A stretch of 64,000 nucleotides of DNA from Amia ocellicauda. Taxonomy: Eukaryota > Chordata > Actinopteri > Amiiformes > Amiidae. The DNA lies in contig NC_089856.1 of NCBI RefSeq assembly GCF_036373705.1, forward strand, positions 8,984,501 to 9,048,500, read 5' to 3'. The position numbers and the translations under genes are program-made. Under the pieces are notes generated by a model, which did not search any database, had not been told where the DNA came from, and worked only from the letters and a program-made list of their open reading frames with translations. This document shows positions 34,842 to 47,900 of this stretch, piece by piece (within the stretch, counting starts at the first letter, position 1; each line of letters begins with the position of its first letter).

Positions 34842-37800
34842 TTAGAGGATTTCACTGGTTGAGCGCAGAACCCTTTCAAGTCCAGAGACGATGTCGGTGT
34901 CTTTAAAGTTTGTGCAGCTCTGCAGGTCTGTGATCTCTCTGCACTGGCAATAGGTGTATTTCTCTCAGCATACTTACACCTGATCCCAGAGCCGATCATG
35001 AAGAGCAGACAGGGCACCAGGGCACAGACAGGCACAACCAACTGCTCATACTCCACCCGCCTGCAGACCAGCCCTGTGGGCACAGACACCACTTTACAAA
35101 TGCTTTTCCCTTTGGCAATACAGTAGTGGTGTGTAATTGACTCAGTAGAAGCATCTCTCTCCACAGCAACTACAGCTGTGTCTACATGCTGGTAAATATG
35201 TCATCACTTTCTTTTAAGGTGTTTATGAATGGTTACAGTTTTTGAATGGTTTTGTTTGTTTTGTAGGAATACAAAAAGGTTTAGCCATCAACCCTGTGTT
35301 CAACCCACGAGAATAACATTTCTGTTCAGCTCAGTGTTTGCCGTGCGGGGTCAGGGTGTCAGTATGGGAGGTCCCTGAGATTTCTGCTGTCCTGGCCTGG
35401 CTGACACCCTGACCCCCGCCACCATCCCAGCCAGTGAGACCAGCCTGCAGGGCCTTACCGCTGTCCAACTCGTAGCTGTCCTCCTCTCTGGAGACGGGGC
35501 TGGAGACCACGCAGGTGTAGCGACCGCAGTCGGTGCCCTGCAGGTCCTGGATGGTGAGGCTGCTCTCATCCTCTGCCTCTCGCAGCACATACTTGGTGCC
35601 GTTGGCAAGAGGGACTCCCACTCTCTCCCAGCTGAACTGCGGCCAGTCCCCGAACACCACGGAGCAGCGCAGCTCCACAGAGGAGTGCTCCACAAAGCCC
35701 AGGATCAGCGGATTAGCCACAGGCTCTGAGGGGAAAGCAGCAGAGGTCCCTTTCAGTCAACTCCAGTCTGTCAGGCAGCGCACCTGCAGGATGTATTGGT
35801 ATATTTCAATTAGCACCTAATTAAGCCCTGTAACAGACCGGTAACTTGACTACATTACTTAACTGAAGTCATTAAAATATTAAGGAATACATTTTTATCA
35901 GAAACCCCTTCAGCCCTCGAGGACTGGAACTGCCAACTGCTTGATTTAGACAAGCGCTAAACAATCCTTATCGTTTCAGATTCAGAGCCTCAATTGGTAT
36001 CTTTTGGCTACTGCGTTAAATCTACACAGACAGGCAGGATGTGAAGTGTTGCTTTTCAATGGAACTGAAGTTTGTAGCTGGTCAATCTGGAAAGCTCTAG
36101 AAGGGAAGTGGTGTGCCTTTATATAGACTTCACTCTTGCTTGTTAAAATTGTTTTTTGTTTTTTTGTGTAATCTGTTTAAATCTGTTGTATATGCAAACA
36201 GAATCTACTCAGAAGGTGATCATATAGGTTTGTTATATTATAATTAAAATAATGTTGAACACAGTACAAGTATACCCCACTTTGCACAAATCCATTACAT
36301 CAATTCATTTTAAAATTAAATTAAACAACACACACCTAGTATAGATAGATGGCACAGATGTTTAAAATGTTGTTATTTAAAATGTTATTATTTTTAAATG
36401 TAATTAAAAAAAATCCAGTGTCAAAAATCAACCAAAAGTGCACTCTTTAACTACAGTTAAGCTAAAATTAAAAAAAAATTAAAATGATAATGGGCCCAAA
36501 ACTAACCAGAAGTGAGAGTTCCAATAGAGACTCTAAAATGAAGCACAAGAGCATCAGTCAGGAGCCAGGAACGTCAGCATATTAAAATAAAAGGGTCAAT
36601 AAATATGGCGAGTTTGATTATTTGTATTATTGTTAATTTATCAAAACACTTCTTATATTATATTATATTAGAATGGAACTCATTTTCACATTCATGAAAC
36701 TGATCCCTATTTATTCATGCAAAAGCGAGGTATACCTACTGTACCTCAGCCAGATTGCTCCATTAAATACTAATATTAAAAACTGTATATTGCTTGTTTA
36801 GGTCTGTTTCTGACACTAGGAGGAGCTGAAAGACTGGCTCATGCATTCTTAACATGGAGATTATATTATTGCATCTAGGTGGGATTAATGCTTTGCACTG
36901 TGGCGTTCCCAATAATCTTCTTATAAGGCCGCAAGAGTACCAGAATGGTGCTGCTCGTAACAAGATCAAAATCTCAAGAAGATGTATTAAAGTTAAACTT
37001 CATTGGTCACCTGTAAAAGTCAGGGTTGGCATTGAGATTGTAATGCTATCCTATTAAGTGCGACTTCTGCTGACCAGGGTCACCGTTCTGTGGAGTTCTG
37101 GGTACTGGAACAACAAGGATCCAGGTGCTATACTAGGGATAACAGGGTCATAATTGGGATACTGACGCAGGATAGACAGGCTGACATTTTTGGTCCTGAC
37201 TGCAGCTCCCTGTACCGTCAGTGTGTAGAGTCCCTGGTCACTGCGTTTTAGGTCTTGGAGGAGGACCGACGTATTGGATGGGAAAAATTGGCTGCGGCCT
37301 CTGTAGTGTGGGTCCACGGTGGGCTCGGCGCTGCTCATGGTGTAATCCACAACGGCTCTGGTGCCTTTGTTACCAGTGAACTGCCAACTCAGACTGGCAC
37401 CCACATCCACATCACTGAAACCCGGCAGCAGCACTGAAGAGCTCAAGGCTTCACACAGCTCCAGGTCCTTGGCCTGTCCAACTGCAGAAGGAATAAAAAC
37501 GGGAAAGAAGAGGGGAGAGGTGACAATAACCGAGGTGACGCAGCTCTCCCTAGTGGCATAGCCATGATTTTGAATGGGGTGGGCGTTAGTTGAACATTTT
37601 AAATGTTAAAAGTACATCATAGTTCAAAGAGGTTAAGAATGCAGACTAGTGCTGGGTATGTGCTAAAGGGAGGGGGCATAGGACTATTTTGTAAACTAAA
37701 ATTGTCAGTTTATTACCGTTTAGATCTGCTTCTAATCAAAGAGAGAAACCTGCAAATCATCTTTAATCAGGTATGGCATACAAACTGATGATATGCAATG

Positions 37801-38206
37801 TTGCTACAAATTGCTTTTGACTTAAATCTACAGCGTTTCAACAACAAATAAATCAACACTGAAATCATAAGATGGACCTGAGCATTTCCAAGCATACAAT
37901 TCAAATATGTAGCCTAATTATATAACACAGGCTTTAATAGAGTCTAATCAAACTAAATATTTTGAGTGTTTGTTTATTTTTCATTATTCTCCCTGTTTTA
38001 AATGTAGACTACGACAGAATTATATTTCTAAGGGCTACACTCTACAGAAAACTACAGCTACGTAAATTGCGTAGATTAGTTAAGCAAAGCATATACGCCG
38101 TGAAGTACGCTTCACCTTTAAAATGGAGAAAAAACAAACAAACAAACATACCCGTTAGAAAAGGAAAAGAAATACACAGCAACCAAACTGTCGTCTGCCG
38201 TTTCAT
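34842..38206 (-). CDS. Ig-superfamily membrane adhesion protein (HEPACAM/SLAM-like)
   Basis: Five coding exons join, all in phase 1: 38206-38152 (signal peptide, MKRQTTVWLLCISFPFLT), 37481-37167 (V-type domain), 35725-35459 (C2-type domain), 35073-34978 (membrane segment LVVPVCALVPCLLFMIG) and 34927-34842 (short tail ending STSEIL). The C2 domain has its cysteine pair (ELRCSV and GRYTCVV). The V domain has SLSWQF and DLKRSDQGLYTLTV, with Leu where the second Cys should be, as in HEPACAM and CD2/SLAM-type V domains. The predicted type I protein is ~270 residues with a very short cytoplasmic tail. The last intron would be only 50 bp; alternatively exon 4 reads on to a stop at about 34826. I assign the superfamily with confidence but not the exact member. 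Confidence 0.72.
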
Positions 38207-38266
38207 CGTGGTCTCCTGTCATGACCCTCCTGAAAACACAAACTGAAATCGCATACTGAGGTTAAA

Positions 38267-38280
38267 AATACTTCCGGTTT
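38267..38280 (-). promoter_or_regulatory. ETS-type site upstream of the Ig-domain gene
   Basis: On the - strand, aaaccggaagta lies ~65 bases before the start codon. accggaagt matches the ETS-factor consensus often found at TATA-less starts. There is no TATA box nearby. Confidence 0.35.
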
Positions 38281-38573
38281 CTCCGTGAGAACCAGATCCG
38301 GATTGACGTAAATCAACAGCACTAGCTCATTGGTACTTATTACTAACCAGAGAATAATTTCATTTGAATTAAATTAAGTTGATTTAAAATACCAATACAT
38401 CAAAGGAAACGTTAAAGTTATGAGTGTATATTGTATTCGTATTAATTTATATTTTATACTGTATTTTATATAATCAGACCAAATTGTACTAGACCGATAA
38501 CTTTATAAATATTATAGTTATTTTACAATTGGTTAATTAATTCAAGAAAGTTCGAGAAAGTCGTCAACAAAAA

Positions 38574-38596
38574 TAGTTATAATAATAATAATAATA

Positions 38597-38656
<60 letters not shown>
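38574..38656. repeat. Palindromic (AAT)n(ATT)n microsatellite
   Basis: A short aat run passes directly into a long att run, so the array is self-complementary. It lies upstream of the Ig-domain gene. Confidence 0.9.
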
Positions 38657-38817
38657 AAAGTCACAGCAAATGAAGAGATGATTAATTATTTCACAAAGGT
38701 TTCAAACCTGGGAGTTTAAGAGTTAGACCTAGGGGCTAATCCTGAAAGGCAGATCTAGACCTCAGTCCCTTATTGGTGCTGTTGTTGATCCTCTCCTCTA
38801 ATAAAATAGCTCTGCTG

Positions 38818-39023
38818 CAGGGGTGGCCAGCCATGTTCCTGGAGAGCCACAATCCTGCAGGTTTTCCAGGTCTCTCTAAATTACCAATCAATAGATATCT
38901 TGAACACAGGGACATTTTGCCTAATTGAGACCCATAATTGGTTCAATTAAGCAGTTTACAATCTGGATAAAACAAAAACCTGTAGACCCTGCAGCTCTCC
39001 AGGACCAGGGTTAGCCACTCCTG
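38818..39023. mobile_element. MITE with CAGGGGTGGCCAGCC ends
   Basis: It begins caggggtggccagccatgttc and closes with ggaccagggttagccactcctg, which is inverse. The interior ctggagagccacaatcctgc pairs with gcagctctccaggacc. It belongs to the same broad class as the copies at 7528 and 45964. A degenerate end (aggattgggaaccactcc) lies at 39352-39369. Confidence 0.65.
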
Positions 39024-40260
39024 CGCTATTGGGTTGATTTTGTCAATAAATCCACTATAGCAGGTAGGATAATATTCAGTGGTTTAGGGAATGCCAGTGA
39101 TCTCCATGCATGTGATTTCAATTCCTTAATTGGCTTTGGCTAAACTAATAATTGGCCTAATCAGAGCTTTGTAAAGAATTGTAAACCTTTGGAGATGTCA
39201 GATTGAATATAAAAGTATATTAGGTACCCAAATTCTCCAACTTAGTAATTTAAATTTCAGTCAAAAGTCAAATAAATGAATGTATTAGTTTGATTAAGGT
39301 TTTAGTTCATTGAGGGTGAATAAAAACAGCAAGACACTGGGTCCCCAGGTCCAGGATTGGGAACCACTCCATTAGCATGAGGCATTAAAGTAAATAGTTT
39401 CCATTCTTTTCCCATTGAGTTAATGGGTTCTGCTGCACTGGTTAGCTAATGACCACTCTTTTAATTATTTGCTAGATTTGGGCTCAGACATGGTGTGTTA
39501 TTGAGCCTTGACTCAAAAGATGGGACAGTGACACTTGTTAAGTTACAAAATAGTAGTAGTAGCAGTAGTAGTAGTATTACAATATTAATTTCTGGTCATT
39601 AGTCAAGTTGTTTCCTTCCTATAAAGGAGATTAAAGGTCAACTGAACAGTATTGCCTTAAAAAATGAAAATAAGAATCAACACTATTTTCTTATTTTTAT
39701 TAATATAGCTTACAGAGTATAACTATAGAATTTACAACAAAGTATAACTAAAACAAAATAATAAATAACAATAACAAAAAATAATAATTAAAATTAAAAC
39801 ATGCTAAAATTACTAAAAATAATTTAGATTCAATTAGATTAAAAAAGCAATCATTTAATTAAAGGCCACTCTATAAAGATAAATCTATAATCTGTATTTA
39901 AAAAAACTCAGTTTAGACTAAATCTCTGGTTGAATGAGGTAGTAGGTTCCAGAATCATGGTGTATAAAAACAGAAATCGTCTATCCCTTCCTTTCGTGAT
40001 TCACCCACTTATTTTTTCTCTGTTCAACATTAGTGTTAAAATGAGGAGGGGGGGGCTTTTAAACAGTTGACCCTGGACAAGAAAAGAAGCTCAAATGCAT
40101 ATTTTATCTGATTTCAACACCTGAACTGAGTCGCTGTGACATGAACAAGTTTACAACAAGTGGACAAGTGCTTCATTTCCTGGTTCAAAGGGGAATTTGT
40201 CGTACAGTGGTGTATTTTGTGATTTTCTCATAATCGCATGTAGGAACAAAAAGTGGAAAT
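39024..40260. other. Intergenic, no gene seen
   Basis: AT-rich sequence with a (tag)n run at 39550 and a g run at 40047. No gene or clear element is seen apart from the MITE end near 39360. Confidence 0.45.
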
Positions 40261-40293
40261 GTGAATGAAACTTTCTGGTGGGTAAAGGAAAAG

Positions 40294-40690
40294 GATGTTG
40301 GAAAAAATATTAGACAGAAAATAGAGCAGCATCATAATGAAAACCATATTCTTAGAGATAGTCAACATGGGTTTAGACGAGGCAGATCATGTCTTACTAA
40401 TCTATTAGAGTTCTTTGAACATGCAACTGCAGCTGTAGATCACATGAAAGCACATGATATGATATACTTAGATTTTCAAAAAGCTTTTGATAAGGTTCCA
40501 CACCAAAGACTGATCCCCCAATTGGAAGCTGTAGGCATTCAGGGTGATGTAATTAGATGGATTTTGAACTGGTTGATGTATAGGAAACAGAGGGTGTCGA
40601 TTAGAGGAGTTGCTTCTAATTGGAGTGAGGTTGTTAGTGGAGATCCACAGGGATCTATGAGTCTACGTGGACTCCTCACTTTCTCCATCC
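40294..40690 (+). pseudogene. LINE reverse-transcriptase fragment
   Basis: The frame holds RT motifs of a non-LTR retrotransposon: SQHGFRRGRSCLTNLLEFF, then MIYLDFQKAFDKVPHQRL, then VIRWILNWLMYRKQRVSIRG and SGDPQGS. The FxDD active-site motif that should follow is missing, as are the endonuclease and the tail. By eye the clade is CR1/Jockey-like. It is a truncated insertion. Confidence 0.85.
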
Positions 40691-41072
40691 AAACAATGTG
40701 CGGTTATGATCACAGTACGAAGGGCAAGCAGGTGCAGGGCTGGACAAGCAAGACAAACCTTTTGGCCTTCACCTAGGCCTACCTCTGCCATGGCATCTTT
40801 TGCTTTCATTGCACATGCTGCTGGGTCCCACGGGTGACAACAACTTACCACTAATTACAAAGTACCGCGAAGTGGGATCTATGTATTACCTCAAATTAAG
40901 CACATAATAGCACAAATTAACCACTAAGTATCCAAATTAATTAAAGCACAATAAAGTAGCTCAGTTTACTACAAAGTATCACAAATGTGTATTCAGTTTG
41001 TGGTAATTAGCTTTTGTGGGTATTTTGTGATTTAAGTAGCATCCCCCATTTCGCATTACCTTTGTGCAAATA

Positions 41073-41382
41073 CACCGATCAGCCATAACATTATGACCAC
41101 CTGCCTAATATTGTGTAGGTCCCCCTTTTGCCGCCAAAACAGCCCTGATCCATCGAGGTATGGACTCCACTAGACCTCTGAAGGTATGCTGTGGTATCTG
41201 GCACCAAGACGTTAGCAGCAGATCCTTTAAGTCCTGTAAGTTGCGAGGTGGGGCCTCCATGGATCGGACTTGTTTGTCCAGCACATCCCACAGATGCTCG
41301 ATTGGATTGAGATCCGGGGAATTTGGAGGCCAAGTCAACACCTTGAACTCATGATTCATCAGACCAGGCCACCAGGTCTTTG
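41073..41382 (-). pseudogene. Tc1 element end with internal deletion
   Basis: The end accgatcagccataacattatgaccac after TA (41071-41072) is a known Tc1-type terminus. On the - strand the frame from 41359 to 41105 reads the transposase tail: [18 protein letters not shown], then AVLAAKGGPTQY and a stop. Beyond 41350 the sequence jumps to catcagaccaggccac, which is the antisense of the WSDE region. So the middle of the transposase was deleted. Confidence 0.8.
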
Positions 41383-44241
41383 CGGTTATGTGTATTGATT
41401 ACTTTGGTTTATATTTCGATTCAATTGTTGTGTGCGCGTCGTAGGGGGCGCTGTCTAGTTTCTACACATCCTATAGTCCACAGTCCAGTCCAACGCTTTG
41501 CAAACTGTAGTATAAACTGTCACCCACTACAGAAAACGGGCACTTTTTGTATAGCATTGTGTAACATTGTCATTATCGTGTTGTATTGTAGACCTTTATT
41601 TTCTATGTGCTGTAACTTCACAGTAGGTGATTTTCCCTGCGCGATTTATTGCATTACACTGTAATCTACATCCACAGTATTACACTCCTACATTTCGTTT
41701 GCGCAGTTTCTTATGTTCTTATAGTCGTTAATGGTTTTGATGGTGTTTGATGGTAGAGGTGCAATTTTCTCGTCTCCTAGTCAAACCAGAAACAGAAATC
41801 TCGTAATCTCTATCACACAGGACCACCCACTATAGTGAGTGCCTCGGATTGAATTGACAACACTGTTCTTGCTACCGAGCTCAGATGGATTGATAATTCC
41901 AGTGTCCTGGTAGAAGCAGAGAGATTAAACGCAAAGGTGAAGTAGTATGCACATAAAGTCTAACTAGTAGTATCTTCAGCTATTGAAAAGGAGTAGCCTA
42001 CGTGTTTGCATACAAATCGGCCCTAGCAGCAAGACCAGGGAGCATTCCCGAGTACATAACTGCGGTTTGTAAAGCACTGCTGATTTCATTTTCTCTTTTT
42101 TCGCCGGCACTCCCATACGGAACATGTAAATCTTTCCTACAGGAAACATCCGCCAGAGTAATAGACTACAACTTATTGACGGAATCAAAACGAGCTGAAG
42201 GACAAGAGACATTTTCCCCCTGCATCTAAGGTAGGATTGCTATTTACACATACGCTACATTTGTGTGTTTATAGGTGAGTGTTTAATCTTTGAAACTGGT
42301 ATTTGTTGCAAGTACCCTGCGGCTGGATACATTTGTGTTTGTTTCCATTCGCCTGTGTTCAGGATCATATTTGAATTGCTGTATTTCTTGTGTTTGCATT
42401 TCTCTCCCTCTCCCCCTGTATATCTGAGACTGGATAATATACCTAATATAACAAATATAGAGAGGAGAATGGTTTGAGGTGTACATTCGTTAAGTTTGTA
42501 CTGTTGGTCGGCTTCCTTAGGACAATAAATCAGAATTGAATTCAAATCGGTAGGTGTGATTTATAAAATGGGCATTTGCCTTGTTGACCTAAAATGAGAC
42601 GTATGGAAAATATTTACTATTGTTATTATACAGACACCTTTTTCCGTCATAAATATGATAGCGGTAACGACATCCCATTAAAGAATGTTCTATGCATTAG
42701 TCAATAGCATTAAAGTTATATGATAAGATTATATTGTTCTGTCTAGGCTGTAATTGATTAATCGCTGACATTAATCCAAAGTTATTTTATTTTACACCAA
42801 ATCAAATTTTCTGTTATAGTGTGTGTGTGTCTGTCTGTGTCTGTGACCAACGTGGCTTTTAAATGACAGGTCTTTTCTGTGTCAACTGTGGAAGAAGTGT
42901 TGTCCATATGTAAAAGCTGGAAAGACCTGCATCTTCCCAATGCCACGCAGTTTAATTATTTCTCAGAAAGATTAATGTGTGTGTGAAATCTGATCAAAGC
43001 CATATAAGACCTAAGGGGGGGGGGGGGTTGTGGGGGGGGAGCCTTTTTTTTAAAATTTGATCTCATGTAGAATGACTTATGGGGGGGAGGTCCAAAAGAC
43101 AGCTGTTCACAATGTATTTTATGGGCCCTAGGCTATAGCACTGGTCTTAATGACAGTCTTTTCAATAGATGAAAAACTACTCCAGTTACTAGTTCAACAG
43201 CACCAGTTAGTTGTGGTCTAATCCTCATTTTAAAGTTCCTCCCTGAGGTGCTCCATCTGTGGGAGAATTTTTTTTTCTCTCTCTCCAGTGGTAAACTCCT
43301 CCAGCCACTGTTGCACTTCTTCAGCCAGCTCTGTCGACAGGCCCTGACACGTAGCTGCAGTTGACTCCATTTCAAGACGGCTGGAGGCCATGCAGAGATC
43401 AGTCAGCCGTGCTCATATGTTCTGTAGTGAAGCGCGGTGAGGAGGTGGTTGCTGTATGATGGGACCAGTGTAACATCCGAAAATAAATTAATTTTGTCTG
43501 CAGGGCCCCGGTTACTGGCAAAAATTAATGAGATTGTTCCCTGAAACCAGGCTAACATTGACTATAAATAGAGCTCTTCTCTTCCTGTGTTGAACTCTGC
43601 TTCCCTCTCCACTCAGCCATGCAGGGAAGGATGAACAGTGTTGTGTGTGTTGGCTGGTGGGTGGGGGAAACATCAACTGTGTTTGAAATCTATTTAAAAC
43701 AAACCAAGAAATACGGAAAATAAATGATCCAAATATGTATATATTTTTAAATGCAGTATGTGGCTGGCTATGCAATGACCATTCTAGTCCTTGCCCTGCA
43801 GGGAGGCAGTGTCTTCAGTTGTATGCACCAACCCGTAGCAGTTAATTACCTAATTACTATCTCAAGTCTTAATATAAATGGTTAAACTACTCTTCCAGTC
43901 CTGAGAGTGGTAGTGATTTACAGAGAGCTAGAAATCTTGCTGCACTGTGCCTCTCCAAGAGCAGTATTTGGGAAAAAAATTTCCTTGTGGTCCCTAATCC
44001 AGCAAAATGTTCAGTCAGTGACCTAAAGCTGATGTTAAGCTGAGTCATTCAACCACGGATTTGATTTGGTTGAGTAACTGAGAGCTGGGCGGGGCGTGGA
44101 AGGTCAAGAACATGGCCCTGTACTGAAGCTCTCCGGGATCAGTGCCGGAGAGACCAGGCTAATGGAATTCCTCATCTCTTTGCAGCTCTGTCTCTGTGCT
44201 TCTTCGTACATCTCTGCACGTCTGTGTGTGTGTGTGGCAAA
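41383..44241 (+). other. INPP1 upstream region with a possible 5' exon
   Basis: No coding exon is seen. A possible non-coding first exon ends at 42230 (catctaag/gtaggatt), preceded by GC-richer unique sequence from about 41880. A GT run is at 42823-42845, and long G runs lie at 43015-43039 and 43081-43089. The promoter is not identifiable. Confidence 0.35.
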
Positions 44242-47200
44242 ATGGCAGGGGTGCTTCGAGTGCTGCTCAATGTTGCGGAGAAAGCGGCCAACATTGCCCG
44301 TGTCTGCAGACAGGAGGCAACGCTGTTCAAGCTGCTGGTCCAGGAGAAAACCGGGTCTGACAAGAACAAGAAATTCGTTCAGGACTTCAAGACGCTGGCC
44401 GATGTGGTCATACAGGAGATGATCAGACATGACGTGGGGAGAGAGGTCAGGGGTCACACCGGGGGGGGCTGGGGGTCACTCTTAAAATAATTCACTGTAT
44501 TTGTAAGCCTGGCAGGTGATAAGTTGTGATGGCATAATTGACTCCACCAACTTAGTTAAGTGAACTAATAAGATACTTTGTTAAGGGTCTTATATCTCTT
44601 TAGTAAGGCATCACTTTACCTCACTAACTGCAATGCGATCTATCCACATAGCATAACACACCCACTCACTCAGGTCCTGAGTAGCAAGGAAACGCCTAAC
44701 TACCAAACACCACGCATGATATTTTAAACAAACGTATCAAGATAACCCTAGTGGGTCTAGCCTGGAGTGTCTGTAGTTTTGTTCTGTTCACCCCAAGCAA
44801 CGTAATCTGCAGTATTTAGCCCATTTCTGAGACTTGGTAATCTATTATACTTGATTTGTATAAGCTAGGGTGTACTGCACATGTTTTACAGAAATCTAGA
44901 TTGTTACCAAGCAAATTAACATATATAATGAAGGTAGAAAATTCAAACATGTTTTAAATTAGGAAATGTAATTTTGTTGTTGTGGCTTTTTTAATTCTAT
45001 TTTTGCTTTTTAGTTCCCAGAGCTGGTGGGCTTCATCAGAGGAGAGGAGTCCAACAAGTTTGAGAATGGACTGGGTGAGCCTGTGTTGTGTCAGGAATGT
45101 AGAATACACCAGGAATCTTGTTCTGTTTCCTTAATTAACCTGGTTATTTTATCAATTGGTCTCATATAACATTGTTTATGCCTCAAAATGTCCTTTTGAT
45201 TCGGCACACACTGCCTGTAACATAATTTGCACGCAAGAGAGAAGCACACATTTCCTCCAGTTAATCAGCTAATCAGACTGATTCAGTTACTAGGACTGGG
45301 AGAAAAGCCAAAAAACACTAAGCCCCCCCAGAAAATTAGTTTCCTCACAACAGCTTCCAACAGTTATTATCTGTAACGGAACTTGCTGTCTGGAGAGAAG
45401 TATTGAATTCCTCCAGATCAGGAGCTAATCAGACCGATTCAGGGACTAGGGGCCGGGAAGGGAGTAGAGCTAGATGACACTGTGGCCCTGTCCAATAACA
45501 GTGTTAAAAACCACTGCTTTAAAATGAGCCTGCTGAGTGGTGCTGTGCTGTCCATCTCCCACCCCAGGGGACAGCGTGACTGTGCGGGTGTGCAGCACAC
45601 AGGAGGAGACGGCCGCCCTGCTCAGCGCCGTGCTGAACGGTAACAAGATGGCCGCCTCATTGTTGGCCCAGGCCATCCACCAGGACCTGCAGGTCACTGA
45701 CCCTGTCGGTGCCGCTCTGCAGCTGCCCCTGAGCCCCGACAGCCTGGGCATCTGGATTGACCCCATCGGTAGGCCGCCATGCTTCACACTGGGTCCTCCA
45801 GGGCCCTCCGACATTCACTGGACTTGAGCTTTATTTTGGTTGTCGGTTGAAATAATTCTTCACTTCACTGGGCTGACTTCCCCCCTTTGTCTAGGTCAAA
45901 GGCAGGTGATGGTTTAAGGAGGCCTAGAGACGCTTGCTGGATTGTGTTCCTCTGGGACTGGAGCAGTGGTTCCCAGCCCTGGTCCTGCAGGACTGTCCTG
46001 ACTGGTTTGTCATTCCAGGCCCAGTTTGTCAGCTACTTGACCTAAACCACCTCCATCTTGTTTAAGGGCTGAACACAACTGACTGGGTTGGAGTGTGACC
46101 ATAAGGAATCCAGGTCAGGGTTCAATTAAGAGCTCAGTTGGAACAACAAACAGACACAGGGAGTCCATCTGGAAACCACTGCTCTAGATCAACAGCTGGT
46201 CAGCCCAGGTCCCAGAGAGGCACAGTCCAGTGGGTCCAGTGTCTATTTATAATGACTTGGACTCTTTGGTCTTGGCCATGGTGGAGAGTTTGGAATCTGA
46301 TTGATTGATTGCTTCTGTGGACAGGTGTCTTTTAAGAGAGTGCTCCTAATCTCAGCTGGTTACCTGTATAAAAGACACCTGGGAGCCAGAAATCTTGCTG
46401 ATTGATAGGGAATCAAATACTTATTTCCCTCATTAACATGCAAATCAATTTATAACTTTTTTGAAATGTGTTTTTCTGGATTTTTGAGTTGTTATTCTGT
46501 CTCTCACTGTTAAAATATACCTACCATTAAAATTATAGACTGATAATTTCTTTGTCAGTGGGCAAACATACAAAATCAGCAGGGGATCAAATACGTTTTT
46601 CCCTCACTGTATAAAACAAAGTGGATTAGGTGTGGAGAGGTGGGGAGCTCTCCAGGCCCAGGGTTGCAGACCTCAGTTCTACCCCAGTTAGAGAGGACAT
46701 CAAATTTCTTAACCTGAGGTAAACAGGATGAATCAGGAATTACTGACCCCAGACCATTCTGTGTTGTCCAGATGCCACCAGTCAATACGTGGAGGGACGA
46801 CAGGATGTGGAGGCCAATAATGGAATGTACCCAGGGGGGTTACAGTGTTCCCTGGTCCTAATCGGAGTCTACCTGAGGGCCAACGGAGAGCCCATCATGG
46901 GAGTGATCAACCAGCCCTTCGCACACCGAGATCCAGGGGGGAAGGGGTAAGGATATTAGGACTCCCAACACCAGACACTACAAACCCGAGGCGCCTTTCT
47001 TGCTGAACCAGTATTTTATTAATCTTAGAATCTTAGTATGCCCTTTCCCAGGGGATCAGTTTCAGCCATGTGGCTGGGTAGTTTTGCATACTATTTAGAG
47101 AAAAAACATGCATTTGCAAGTCCAGCATAGTGATTTAAAGGTTTTGAGATTACGTTTGAGGAGGGGGGAGGAAGTTATAGAATTTGGCATTTTCATTATT

Positions 47201-47900
47201 TTATATAAATTAATTTTGAAAAACCTCTAAGAATATTTGATTGCCACCCTTACACACTAGCAGTGAACCAGTGTGAATGGCCTGTGGAAGCTTTAGCATG
47301 AGTAGGTACAATGGTGTAACCAAATAGGTTTTTATATGGGGGTGGGGGGGAATTTAAGAAAGCTGTAACAATTCAAAAGTCAGTCTTGACCCAGGATGGT
47401 TTGTTTTCCCCAGCTGGAGTGGACAGTACTTCTGGGGCGTCTCCTACGAGAACCTCAATGTCTCCTCGCTGCCCAGACCAGCGCCGCCTCTGGTGACTGA
47501 GGAGCAGCCGCTGACTGTGGTGCTCAGCTCCAGCGAGAAGGACAGTGTAAAGCAAGTTCTGACACCCCTGTGTGGTGGGGGGCCAAGATATGCCTCGGGA
47601 GCCGGCTACAAATTCTTGTGTGTGGTTCTGGGACTGGTGGACGCCTATGTGGTCTCGGAGGGCAGCACCTACAAGTGGGACTCCTGCGCCCCCCATGCCA
47701 TCCTCAGGGCGCTAGGTGGGGGAGTTGCTGACCTGGGGCAATGCCAGAGCCTTCCTGAAAACGGGGGGGTGCCAGAACTGAAGTACCACCAGCCCAGGGC
47801 AGGGTGCCAGGGGTCAGACCAGTGGGCCAATCAATCAGGACTGGTAGCTTTCTTGGACCCTGAAAAACTGAAACTTGTGATCAGGGCTCTAAACCTCTGA
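44242..47900 (+). CDS. inpp1: Inositol polyphosphate 1-phosphatase
   Basis: Five coding exons join in frame: 44242-44445, 45014-45074, 45568-45768, 46772-46946 and 47414-47900, encoding 375 residues. INPP1 removes the 1-phosphate from inositol 1,4-bisphosphate and inositol 1,3,4-trisphosphate in the cytosol. It needs Mg2+ and is blocked by lithium. Exon 1 opens MAGVLRVLLNVAEKAANIAR and contains DFKTLADVVIQEM. Exon 2 has RGEESNKF with the metal-binding Glu pair. Exons 3 and 4 together make IWIDPIDATSQY, the Dx(P)IDxT metal motif. Exon 5 has the family's second motif, KWDSCAPHAILRALGGG, and ends DPEKLKLVIRALNL. The Met at 44242 is chosen over the upstream one (44224) because similarity starts there. 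The length is close to the ~400 residues of mammals, and the short C-terminus may be real. Confidence 0.93.
45964..46181. mobile_element. MITE in an INPP1 intron
   Basis: It starts cagtggttcccagccctggt and ends in the inverse, ggaaaccactg. The interior is shared with 7528-7728 (ttccaggcccagtttg, gggctgaacacaactgac). Confidence 0.65.
46259..46609 (-). mobile_element. Truncated DD34E Tc1 end in an INPP1 intron
   Basis: This is the 5' end of the family found at 16903 and 18747, inverted: it contains the terminal repeat before TA (46610-46611), the inner agtatttgattccc repeat and the first codons of the transposase (antisense of MAKTKE). The rest is missing. Confidence 0.88.

Noticed and set aside
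43133-43375. A possible coding frame upstream of INPP1 on the minus strand
   Set aside because: It has no recognised family, lies beside G runs and has no splice partners.
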